64,000 nucleotides of DNA from Sipunculus nudus (lineage: Eukaryota > Annelida > Sipuncula > Golfingiida > Sipunculidae): positions 53,597,070-53,661,069 of the forward strand of contig CM049320.1 of assembly GCA_026874595.1 (NCBI GenBank), in the 5' to 3' direction. Shown here in pieces: positions 24,000-35,325 of this stretch. How positions within the stretch are numbered: the first letter of the stretch is position 1; each line of letters begins with the position of its first letter. The notes below the pieces were generated by a model. That model was not told the DNA's origin and searched no databases. It saw nothing but the letters and a program-made list of their open reading frames with translations. Position numbers and translations under genes: made by a program.

Positions 24000-26900
24000 G
24001 ATGAATTTTGAATATGTCTCTGATGTAGTTTGAGCAAATTAGGCCTTCAGAGGGGTCCTGATTATATTCCGATGAATAATTAATTAAATATTTAGTAAGT
24101 AAATGAACCTTTGGATCATAAACGTCAACCAAATAAGTTAAATATGTCAATGGATTATTCTGATCAATGAAACCAAGGGTGTACATTTAGTTTACATAGT
24201 TAAGTTAATTGTTGCCTGAAGGGATTTCATTTGGCGAATATATTTGAATCTGTTGAGCTAGAACCACCAAACGACAGACAAAACCCATTACGAAGTAATC
24301 ATATATTTAAATAACACCAACATAATTAATTTTATTCCTCATTTATTGTGTAGCAGAAATATTCGTATTTAGGACACTTCTCAGATGTAAAGCACTTGGC
24401 TCATATCCCTACTTGTATTATAATCAAGGAGCGGTTGGATTTTTTACGGATGACAGGCGAACTTGACACATGTGGAGCCACATTTCGGTCGTGAAGTTAA
24501 CTATTGTTTAAAAACTTTAAAAGGTGATTTTGCAGTCTTTACATGGTAGCTTGAGACGCCGTTCTACCTAAACCCCGATCGGCAGATTTTATTCAAGATG
24601 GATGGGAGGACAGGTTGATTTGTTAAATGAAGTGAGAGAGTAAGAAGGGCTAAACTCTAGGCAGTCAAAAGTCCCGGATGATCATTGCTTTGCACGTTTT
24701 GTGCAGTAAAATATCCCATTCAGCGATCCTCTTACGGTTTTCCTATGTCCACGGAGAATATCGTACGTATCTTTGTGCTACCCACGAAAAATGCCGAACT
24801 CTAAATATCAAGCAACAAGCGCCATCTACAGGTACTTCTTTAATCATCATTGAACAACAAGTAAACTGCGTTAATGGTAAAACATATTTGTTGACACAAG
24901 CCTGGGATTATGGGGTCGATAGGTAAATGAAAATGAGTACCCCAATTAGGACCGCCCAATGGCGGAGGCCTGCATTCCTGAACATGCATATTTAAAGTTA
25001 TATATGCTATAAACTTCATCCATCGTAAATATAATAAACTACATTGGTAATTTTTTCTAATTTCAAACATTCCCTTTTAAAAAGCATCGAAAAGAACGCC
25101 CCAAAACACTATTTTCATGTCATTTTATGTAAAAAAAAAAGGAATTACTTTGACACAGTTGATTTTTTTTTCATTTTTGAAAATTAATGTGGTGCGAACA
25201 CTCTAGCCAATAATATTTCTGGATTAAAATTGGTAAAATTAACTGTCAAACGTCCCCTTCATGGGAACACTATGCCCACGTGTGTGATTTAGTAACTGAC
25301 GAGTTCGTTTTTCGAGGGCTTCTAGGCGTTATACCCACACGTGGGGGTTATTACCCAGCCAGGATCAACAGGTTGGGTAGGTATGACACCTCCAAACCGT
25401 GAGCAATCGGCATGTCACTTAACCCCAGCCCGAAATCCAACCAGCAGCAGAAAATGCAGGCGGTTCCCTCCACCAAACAAAATAATTAAAATCTTCTTTT
25501 AAAATTTAAACATGTTGTTGTTATCTTCATGGAAGCCTACGGATATGTCAGTAAACAAAATAGCCATCACCGTGTCAGAATATGTCAATGTATCTTGTAG
25601 TAACGTTAGTTCAGTGGCGGACCTAGCGGGTGGCGGCAGGGGCGGTCGGCCCTGGGCGGCACTTTTTTTTTTGGGGGGGGGGGGGGATTTTTATGAATAT
25701 ATGTATAGTATTGAGTTTTGGCCTGACGACTTCACCAGAAAGGTCCAAATTCATTTGTACAAATCCGACTGCTCTTTCTTTCAGTTTGGATTTGTGGTTT
25801 TCGGTTGTTTCCCGCACCATGACACATTTATCTTCATATAACTATATAATGTGTCTCTAATTCGATATACAGTGGGCTTATCATGCTCGATCAATTCAGG
25901 TATTCCATGCATTATTGGTTTGAAAATTGAATCAATCAAATGACTCGAGTATGGTCCTTTTACACAGGTTTCTAAGGAAATTATAAAAATATCAGCAGTC
26001 TTGCATAATGGTCAGAACGTCATCGGGATTTTGGCCAGTCATATGAAAGCATGTAGGCCTTTATTGAGGCCGTACATTGGTAGAATTCCTATACGTGGCC
26101 ATAAACCAGGGAGAAACACTATACCTGAAGAACAATGTGCCTCCATTGGAATGGTGTTGGGGCAGTGGGATAACATATTGTAGAAAAATGTTCTAGTATA
26201 CAGTCAAAATTAATTAAGTTTCCTCGTATAAAGAAGGTCTAAACCTGCATGAATTCACCAAGATACCGCCTTATTTAAAATATTTACATTTTAAAAGACC
26301 GGACTCTTATTTAGAAGACACCAAAATACCGCTTGCGTATTTCCAAATGTTCATACAATAGTCACGTTAAAATACAATGTTTTGCACTATCTTGAACATC
26401 GGAATGACTACCTAACATGTTACTACATTTATGTATGTATACCACTGGTGATTAAATCTGGTGTTAATATGACCTGACGATTTATTTAAAGTGATTAACC
26501 CAAGTCTTTTAGATAGACCTGTGTCTCAGATATTATATCTTTACGGTGACATATGTGATTGTATAAGTAAAATATCTTAATTATAAATGTCCAAAGTGGC
26601 GGAGGAGGCTGTTCCACGCGGTTTAAATAGGCCTATGTATAAAGTATATCAGTACGTGTACTACCTCTTTAGATTTCAAAACTGAAATGAAAATATATTT
26701 GCTGGTTTTGTTATGTAATTTATTGTTCAGCTAATCCACTATACCAACGCCAATTGTTATCTACCGGTATTTGTTAAACAGTGTCAATGAACAACTAGAA
26801 AAGCACTCAGAGCGCGCAGACCTCCGCCAATATAGCTCATTAGCCTCATATGGAACTGTCAGAAAAGCAGAATTTTTCCTTTCAAATATTCCTGGATCAA

Positions 26901-27500
26901 GAATGTTTTCGTATCAAAATGTAATCAAAAGTTCCTTGTGTCATTACCAAGGTTCCTGAAAAATTTCATCAAACCCCTTTAAGGATAAGACAAACAGATA
27001 AACAGACAGACAAACATACACGCCCAAAAACATAACCCCCGCGGCTCCGCTCGGCGGAGATAATAATGACATGCCTTCTAAGTTGATACTGTACAACTAT
27101 AACTGGAATTTAATACGATACTTTAAATTTAGTAGTTACTGAATAATTATAAGTTCTAATATAGGATAGCGTGAAGTCCAAAAAAATTACTTTGATATAA
27201 TGTAGTCTTTAATCGAAATGATGTTTTTCTTTGAGGATAATGTAATTAAAAATGAACCCTTTTTCATAATTTATCCAAATATTTCACTTCTGTATAAAAA
27301 AAAAATAAATTGTTATGCATACATAGTTCATGATATAACCTTCGACTGCACAATTCTCGAAAAGTTCTGTTAGGTGTATATATATCCGAATACAAAGACG
27401 TGGAATTTTAAGTTACAAGATGTTAATCTTTTTTAATTAAATAATAAGTTACACACCAAATAAGGTCGTATTTGCCCCTTATGTAAAGACGGCATATATA
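24000..27500. other. No gene seen; decayed repeats
   Basis: Contains a copy of the CGCCATCTACAGGTAC segment at about 24818, a poly-G run at 25674-25686, and GGCGGAGG / CGGCGGAGATAAT words at about 26595 and 27050. The short frames at 25512-25841 and 26001-26183 show no family I recognise and no splice support. Confidence 0.45.
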
Positions 27501-27532
27501 CTGCATGTGCTCTTCAACTGAGTTAACATTTC

Positions 27533-27668
27533 AATTCTTCTACTGCGTTGACATGTCAATTCTTCTACTACGTTGACATGTCATTTCTTCTACTACGTAG
27601 ACATGTAAATTCTTCTATTACGTTGACATGTCAACATGTCTATTCTTCTACGGCGTTGACATGTCCAT
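27533..27668. repeat. Minisatellite of ~28 bp units
   Basis: About five units of TTCTTCTAC(T/G)(A/G)CGTTGACATGTCA with small changes. The GACATGTC core is palindromic. Confidence 0.9.
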
Positions 27669-28004
27669 TCTGCATATACATACTCATCCTAAATATTTAC
27701 CAATGAGTAAACAATGATAAGGCTAACAAGTCAGATATTTTATATGAGGTAGTATTTATTTGGTCATCTATATATTGACATGGATTCTATCGTGTAGTCA
27801 GTAACGTATTTCACTCAACCCGTGCAGAGCTAGGGACGTGTGCGAATAAGTATGTTGAGGTTTTCTTATACTGTTGAAGGAAACAGTATACAAGGAGTCC
27901 TTTAGATAACTCATATACCACACAGGAAAATTCTTTATACATTCTGACGTGTGGAGCCGAAATATTCGTGTAATATTTCATATAAACTTATTTTATCTAT
28001 ATAT

Positions 28005-28077
28005 CTTTCTATCTATCTATCTGTCTGTCTAAGATATATATGGGTAGGATGTGAAATAACATATGTGTATATATAAA

Positions 28078-28115
<38 letters not shown>

Positions 28116-28119
28116 TTTG

Positions 28120-28178
<59 letters not shown>
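28005..28178. repeat. Compound (ATCT)n / (TA)n microsatellite
   Basis: TCTATCTATCTGTCTGTCT at about 28010 leads into long TA runs broken by single G bases up to 28178. Confidence 0.9.
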
Positions 28179-28181
<3 letters not shown>

Positions 28182-28909
28182 AAATACTTAACATATGAAA
28201 ATAATAATAAAAATATAAGATATTAGTAACAATACAGTCACTCATATTTATAGTGCGTGTTTATGTTTATTTGAGTAAAGTGCGTGTTTGTATTTATACA
28301 ACTCTTTTTTTGCGAGAGTGTATGTTTTTCTATACTCTCAATAGGTATATCCGAATGATTTGCTTAATTAATAATGCATGGATCTACACTTCCTTTTTGA
28401 CAAAAACGACGATGATTTTTCGCTTATGTTTAGTACAGGTATGTTTTGTGTAAGGTATTGTGTGTGTGCGTGCCTGCTGATAATACGAGATAGATATAAT
28501 ATTTATGAATTGGATTAACTGACGCGGATGATTAGGGCCATGTATCAGCAGTATTCCCTGGGTACAGGTACATGTATATGTAAGTTAAGGTAACTAGTTT
28601 CATTCCAGGTGCGTCAGAAGAACATTGGCATAGGAACAAATGGTTTTAGTTTCAATAAAATACGTTAAAATAATCACAATTACATACATTGTATAATTGC
28701 AATATATAAATTTCCAGTATCCTTAGTGTACTTGACCTACATATTAACAGATACAGATACCCATGACCTTGTACCAGGTATAATTACAACACGGTACAAA
28801 TTTTCCTGAATTTGGTACCTAGATGCAGGTACAACCAAAATCACTTAGTTCACTCTTTTGCGTTCATCACTTGTGTGTGTTTGTGAGCGTGTATGTGTCT
28901 TTGTTAGCA

Positions 28910-31900
28910 TTAGGGTGTTAAGAAGTTCAGAGCCACGTCTCCGACCTGGAATATAGCTTCATCCGCCCCTTTGATGCTGTTAAGTTCTCTGACCGCCTCT
29001 CCAAGGGCATCCAGGTTGTACCTTCTGTGTACAAAGCATGCCGCCTTGATACACGCCATAGTATCATTGCGACAGTTATAGTGTCTGAGACTATAGTCCC
29101 CCTCCCAGTTCATCCATGCATTCACTACACAACGGGCCGCCGTCTTGCCTTGTGGTGCCCTGATGTCAATATCCTGTATGGGTTGAGTAGTTATCTCCCT
29201 GGGTGCTTCGGGGATGTCTTCCAGGGATACCCCGGCGGGAGCGGAACCTAAAGAACGCGCCATACCAGTATAGGACATGTCCAGCAGTCTTATGTTGACC
29301 GTGAAGCGCTCCCTGTTGTCAAATATGAGCACTAGACCCACGTGACGTAGCGGCCATGTTGCCATCTTGAACATTGCCCACTGGAATCGGTTGCTTTGTT
29401 GGATAACTCGAAATACGTCTTCCCTGGTATATTTAAAATACCTGTCCCTGCGAACTACCGCTTGTCCCCTCGCATCATTAAGCTAAAAATATACATTATT
29501 ATTTTATTAAAACTGGTATACAATCAAGCATACTGGAAATGAAGTAATATATTGTTCCTGTGTGTCATGTCAACAACGTATTATACTCCACACGATTTTC
29601 GTTTTAATTTAAAAGACGCCAGTAGCAAGTAGTCCCTGACTACATATTCACCTCCGCTAGGTATGTGCTAAACATGAAAATACATGCATAACAATTCAGT
29701 CGGTCAGAGAATTTGTGTCATGGTTCACCAGCTCCATTGTTTCAAAGGTCAGCTCATCAGGCCAGTACAAAAGTTCCTAGTATGAATGAAACGCAACTGT
29801 GACTATCTTCATAATTTATCTTTCTGTTACCTGTGTGTTAACCGAAGGCTCAACATATTTAACAAAAATGCGCTCATAACTATTTCAGTAAAGCTGCAAA
29901 GAGGCAAGCTACTCAGCCAACGACTATGCCATGGCGGAATATTAACATATAGAGGCTGCCCATTCTAAGCTTTCACTAAGCACGTTAAGCAAACGAAATG
30001 TCACGATGTCACAGGCTGAGGAACCTTCATACGGTTGGCAAAGTTATAAATTACAGAAAATAGTAATAAGTGATATAAAGTTCTTCTTTATATTAATACA
30101 TTACGACAATGAAATCTATGCCATATCAAAAGGGTTATGGAAAAAACGTAGGACAACACCTACTTTGTCTAGGTATGAGCAAGGATATGATATTTTGCGG
30201 ATATATCAGAAATTTGCTTTCGAGTTTGAGAAAATTTGCAGGAAACATTGAGCCAATATGAGAAAACGCATTCAGAAAAAAATGTACTAAAATGGATCCG
30301 GCTCAAATACAGTATACCTTTATAATGTGTAGTATCTATTCCATAGATATATAAAGATATATTTTAAAGCTGATAAGGAACAAGTTTTACAACAGAACCC
30401 TTAATTTATATATTCGAATTGTTTCAATCTTTGCAATTTTGCTCTTAAAACAAACTGATCGATCACAACAAAAGAAATCGTAATTTATAATTCAGTTCTC
30501 TGAAAAAATGAACTTGCTGGAGAAAACCAATATCGATACCATTTTGTCACAGGCCTCAAGTTTCACAAAAAGAGGAAGCCTAACATTACGACTGTACAGA
30601 GGGGAAGACCTATATACCGAATTTACAAAGAGGGGGGCTTACATATCTTCTTTACAGAGAGGAGGGCGTATATACCAAATTTACGGAGAGGAAGGCTTAT
30701 ACTCCAAATATACAAAGAGGAAAGCTTACATACCAAATGTACAGAGGGGAAGGGTTCCATACCAAATATTAAGAGAGGAAGGTAAGCGTACCGAATTTTC
30801 CAGCATGCAGGAATGCTTTCTATTTTCCGTATAATCTCAATTATTGGGTTAACAGATAAACAGGCAGACAGACAGACAAACAAAAAAGCCTGATTAACAA
30901 ACAGACATACATGGGTGAATATATAACCTCCTTACTTACCCCAACCATGAGGTCTTGTTCATGAGCACGCTGGTCGATGATGGCGCCCTCTACTGGTTCT
31001 CCTCTCAACATATCGTATAACGCCTGTTCGTGTTTTGCTTCTTGTCTCAGTTTACTCGCTAACCGTCTTAACCTCCGACCAGCGTTGGATCCATCGTTCT
31101 TCTGAAGCAGCTTTTGAATCTGACCGAGAACCTTGAGACATCCTGGAATCCTTTGTCCAGCACTAAATGCCTCCCCAGTGGCCAATCCTCGAACCGTCAT
31201 CCCAGCATGTAATAAAACATCAAAGTTTGACGCCATGGAGCATAGCCCTTCAGTTATAGGATGGTTTCCCGTGACCGGATTTGTGTCTGTGTTCATTTGG
31301 ACAAAGACTGCTATGAAGGTGTCATGAATACGGTTACTGTCCACCCCCGGATACCTAACTGCGGTATCCTGGACCAGGTGGATCCATTCTCGTTTAATCT
31401 CGAGTATCGTATCAATCATGGCGTCATGTCTTTGCAGCTTTTCTTGAACTGTTTGATTCTGGAAGAATTCCGTGCAGAATTTTACAATATCTGCGCCCGC
31501 AGACACATATCTTCCTGTCGTTGACATAACTTTTCCAGCAGACTTCACGTCGTCATTAGGGAGAAGAGACATCACACTGCCAACTAAATATAATAAGCCT
31601 CCTAATTGGTCAACTTGTTCAACTTTCTTGAGAAAGTTATCGAGCTGGTCTGCAAGTTCTTCCACAAAGCGGATGATTTCATTCACAAGAGGTAAAAAGG
31701 ACCCTACCTCTCGTGTTAACCGTTGAAGAATATCTCGAGATCTGTCAACAATCTGGAATAAAAAAATAATAAAGAAACATTGAAATAAGTAATAATTCGT
31801 CTGTCAACGATTACATCATCGCAATCATTCTACCGGTCTGTCAGTTCACCCGTCCTTCAATGCATCGTCATGTGACCCATTTCGTCCTTCCTAAAGCTTT

Positions 31901-32801
31901 GATCACTTCTTTCCTTCCATCCACCCATCCGTCTTTAGCCGCAGCCTGTCACCCAAAGGTCGATTTTTAATTTACTGAAGACGTTGAGGTGGCAGTACTA
32001 GCTATAGATTTCAAATCAATTTGAGAATAAATATATGTGCACGCCATTTCTAACAGTACTTTTTCATTCTCATCTGCTTAGCAATCTATCATTTTCCCGA
32101 GGTAAGACAAAAAGTGAAGTTTTTATCTGTATGGAAAAATAATAATGTTGCATTCTCCGTTGACCTGAGTGTATTCATGCAGCATTTAATAATAACAAGA
32201 TTGGTTCACCACGGAAAGTTATTCTCTCCGTCCGTCTTTACGGCCTGACAGTGGAAAACGCGGTAGCCGAAACTGCTTCAATCTTCAGTTCTCGCCGCCA
32301 GGGTAACCACACACATTTTGTGTAACAACATTTTCTCTCCATTCGTTAAATAGCAGATAAAACATGACAATTTAGGCCTCTGATGTCAGCTTATATCACA
32401 CAGCAGATATTCTATCCGACACTTCGAATTAGATTTCATTATGACTTGTATCATGTTTCAAAAGTCCCCTCTCACTTTATTTTAAAAAGGCCTGAAAGTC
32501 ATGGCTATCCGTCTTGCCGCATGTCCGTCCGTATTGCTTGTACGAAATCCCTCCCGTCATGAGTCCCGTGTCATTCCATCTGTAGTTTACCCCCCTCCAG
32601 AATCCCTCTCGTATCCCCCTTACACCATGGACCCATTTTCCATCCATCTGTCTGCCATACCTTTCTCTTAGCAATACCCGTCACGTTTTATGTTATCGCC
32701 ATTATCGGCATAATTGTTTTTCTCTCTTTTCATCGTTCAATCGATTTTAATTCAAAATAATAAAACATTAAAACCTTCAATGTTTACTGTGTAACTCCCA
32801 T

Positions 32802-32854
<53 letters not shown>

Positions 32855-32964
32855 ATAAAAAAACTATCTTACCTGAGTTTCTGTGACGTCATATCTCGTC
32901 ACATGTCTTCTGCGTGCTAATTCCCTCTGCATGATTTGAATTATGAGTTTACCACTGGATCTAG
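28910..32964 (-). CDS. Large helical protein with ApoL-like core and LRAT/papain-like C-terminus (partial 5')
   Basis: Three exons join in one frame: 32873-32964 (acceptor TTGCAG, donor GTAAGA), 30940-31752 (acceptor TTATTCCAG, donor GTAAGT; exactly 271 codons, phase 0 at both ends) and 28910-29482 (acceptor TTTTTAG, ends in TAA). The first exon starts mid-codon, so an upstream exon is missing from my model; at least 491 residues are encoded. Residues 1-300 are helical and charged, with a hydrophobic GLLYLVGSVMSLLP stretch followed by a small-residue-rich helix. This recalls the apolipoprotein L membrane region, but the resemblance is weak. The last exon has WPLRHVGLVL (His348) and, 90 residues later, YNCRND (Cys438). 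His then Asn-Cys at this spacing matches the order and distance in the H-REV107/LRAT group (His23 and Cys113 in H-REV107); the usual second His is absent. Role unknown; a thiol acyltransferase or peptidase is inference. It heads a cluster of decayed relatives. Confidence 0.7.
30565..30800. repeat. Minisatellite of ~30 bp units inside the intron
   Basis: About seven units built on TATACCAAATTTACA(G/A)AGAGG with purine-rich spacers. It lies in the intron between the second and third exons of the 28.9-33 kb gene. The 108-residue plus-strand frame here is this repeat. Confidence 0.85.
32803..32849. repeat. (CT)n microsatellite
   Basis: Pure CT run just downstream (in gene sense) of the donor of exon 32873-32964. 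Confidence 0.95.
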
Positions 32965-32967
32965 CTG

Positions 32968-32968
<1 letters not shown>

Positions 32969-33032
<64 letters not shown>

Positions 33033-33060
33033 TATATATATATATAGTATATATAATATA
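32969..33060. repeat. (TA)n microsatellite abutting a splice acceptor
   Basis: The run ends four bases before the TTGCAG acceptor of exon 32873-32964 and would occupy its branch point/polypyrimidine region. The paralog at 57.5-58.2 kb has the same arrangement. Confidence 0.9.
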
Positions 33061-33522
33061 CTAAAATTTAAAGAGAAACGGCTAATCAATATTAAAATTT
33101 TGTGTACATCATCAGACCGCATGTTGCAACATATTTGAAGCAATATAAATATCAAAAACTGAACCCATCTAACGTTTGACTACAGTGTGCTAAGACATTT
33201 AAGAGAACATTACTTGAAAAACAGAAATTCCTCCTATTTAAAAAAAAAAAAGCCTAGAAATATCGTATTTACATGATATATTTAAAAATGTTCTCCATAT
33301 GGGAGGGGGAGACCCCCATGTATACTTGTAATTAACTTCAATAAAAAAAAATATTAACAATTTTCATAGCCTAAAATATATTTCGTAATGGTAAACAGTA
33401 TTGGCGGCACCCCCCCCCCCCCCCCCCCCGTTCTGGAATGTCAGGATTCGTCACAGAATATTATGATCGCCTTACTTCGTGGACGAAATGGTTCACGTGG
33501 CAGTAACGAGGACTGATCTGTC

Positions 33523-33579
<57 letters not shown>
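33523..33579. repeat. (TA)n microsatellite
   Basis: Alternating TA run, right of a poly-C run at about 33411-33429. Confidence 0.95.
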
Positions 33580-33582
<3 letters not shown>

Positions 33583-33653
33583 TAATATGCTAACACTTGT
33601 ATATAATATGTATTACTAGTGGGAATGTGAGTTTTTATATATAATTGGTATAC

Positions 33654-34090
33654 TTACTTGGTTTTGCACACTAGGGAAGACACCCCGTCTTAGGGTCGGA
33701 CCCTCAACAAAATGAACAGCTGTCAAAGATGGCGTGTCGCAGTATTGCCAAATTTGGCCAGCTGCCTTTTTACCTGAGGAATGGGATTTCCACCAGTTTC
33801 AATTACCAATGGGAATCCCAGCTATATTTGACCGAACTATTGTGAATTTTACAATTAAAGAGAAGCATATGTGGTCCGATGGTTAGTGAACAATTCTAAA
33901 AGATAGTCGGAGTGAATGCGGTTGCTATCCACGCGGGCGTATCCAGCATTGGGAATTCCCTTACCTCAGATTTCCCGATAAGAACTGTCAGGTTGTTTAC
34001 CTTCTGAACACACACCGAGAGCCCAGACTGTAGGGTGTTCTCTTGAGTAGCCACCCAGACGTTTATTTGAGAACGTTCCGATTACGAGCC
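33654..34090 (-). pseudogene. Decayed relative of the helical/LRAT-like gene
   Basis: Minus-strand frames contain GYARVDSNRIHSDYLLELF, matching RYPGVDSNRIHDTFIAVF of the intact gene with VDSNRIH identical. Further on, PNLAILRHA matches SNFDVLLHA. Different frames are needed and stops separate them, so at least two frameshifts have occurred. A segment with a canonical CCAA/GTAAGT donor ends the open stretch at about 33654. The block lies upstream of the intact gene, as a tandem neighbour would. It also matches 54380-54640. Confidence 0.6.
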
Positions 34091-34330
34091 TTGTATAATA
34101 TACGGTATCATATAGGTAGCGTCAGGAGAACTGGTAATCAGAGTAGCGTTAAATCGGTTTAAATCCATACTTATCCTATCCAAACCAATGTTCATAATCA
34201 TTCTAGCCTGGAATTTTGAGTAATTCTGCAATTTCAAACTTTTCATTGTATTAATATGTCATTGACATAAGCTAAGATCATGCCACCGTGTCTGTTTTTA
34301 TATCAAGGTAAACTTGGTCACATGAATGTC

Positions 34331-34510
34331 TAGCCACTATAGGGCTCTGCGCGGCGCGGGTTTTGACTCGCAGCCCGAGGGGGCCAGCGGGCCCGCATTG
34401 GATAATGGGCGGGGCGTGTTACATTCCATAATTTGCGGTGCAGGGTGGGCTGAATCAGTCTGTGCGGGACAGGGCGGGCTGCGGGTTGACAAGCTGATCT
34501 GGCAGTTCAG
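34331..34510 (+). mobile_element. GC-rich end of a hAT-like element (left)
   Basis: CACTATAGGGCTCTGCGCGG begins a GC-rich stretch with GCGGG/GGGCGGGG words. An inverted partner lies at 42140-42345, whose reverse complement begins CACTAGAGCCCTGC. Only transitions and one indel separate the two termini. The pair could be the ends of one ~8 kb element that later took in the LTR retrotransposon at 34807-41052, or two separate insertions. No 8-bp target duplication could be matched. Confidence 0.5.
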
Positions 34511-34806
34511 TAAGGCATGAATATTAAATTAGAAAGTGAAAACAAAATTCTTAAAAATTCACTAATATTTAATGTTTCCAGGCAGTGTATAAACATGTTT
34601 TCAGGGGGAGTACAAATTGTAGCATGAAAATTTAAATGTGTACAAATTTAAATTTATTCCTTAATTGTAGATTTTACAATGTTAACCCTGGTCATTGAAA
34701 CAAACACTATGCAAAGTTTCCTTTATAGGTATGCAGTCAGTGATATAAAATATATGATGTATCCCTCTGTAGTGGCATCTGGGCACAGCTTTGAACAGTT
34801 TTACAT

Positions 34807-35307
34807 TGTAACATTCTTGCCCTTTTACCTGGACCTCAGGTGGTCATGCAGGGGCGGGGCATCAACACTGATTGACAGTAAACATAGAGATGCCCCATAG
34901 CCAATCACAGGCAGCTAAGGACTTCGCCCTCTGCCCCTCTGGGATAAAACCCCCTTGCCCTAGCAATTCCAGCCTCTCTTGGATCATCGAGCAGTGGACC
35001 CCTATGCCTGCCCTCTGTGGCAGGCAGAGGGTATATGGCTTCTTTTCCACCTTGGGGTTGGTTTTACGACAGTGTCGGCTACCCAGGTGAAGAGCCACCC
35101 ACTACCAAAGAGCATTCCTTTTATCTAGTCTGGTAAATATCTTTCTGTTTCATTAATAAGTTTAGATAATAATATGCAGTCCTGATATTTTGAAGGTTTA
35201 GGCTTAAGTTTTATTCCAGGAAAAAAAAGTGTTATTTTATCTCTTAAAATTGTGCGAATGCATGTTTCCCAAGTCCAATGTCCTCCCAGAATAAATAAGC
35301 AGCTTTA
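34807..35307 (+). repeat. 5' LTR
   Basis: Begins TGTAAC. Carries a GGATAAAACCCC TATA-like segment at about 34940 and AGAATAAATAAGC (poly-A signal) about 15 bp before its end. Confidence 0.85.
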
Positions 35308-35309
35308 TC

Positions 35310-35325
35310 TGGCGAGCGATGCTAT
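35310..35325 (+). promoter_or_regulatory. Putative primer-binding site
   Basis: TGGCGAGCGATGCTAT two bases after the LTR; TGG complements a tRNA 3' CCA. The tRNA species is not identified. Confidence 0.6.

Noticed and set aside
25290-25320. CTGACGAG as a third hammerhead
   Set aside because: No GAAA follows a closing stem II, so the core is incomplete.
26001-26183. 60-residue frame ending IPEEQCASIGMVLGQWDNIL
   Set aside because: It reads like protein, but no family is recognised, no splice sites or repeat copies support it, and length alone is within chance.
27533-27668. CRISPR-like array of evenly spaced repeats
   Set aside because: Units are contiguous with no unique spacers, and the context is eukaryotic; it is a minisatellite.
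30841-30939. Extension of the second exon into a Cys/Leu-rich tail
   Set aside because: It is intron read-through past a GTAAGT donor; the phase-0 join to 29482 gives a better protein.
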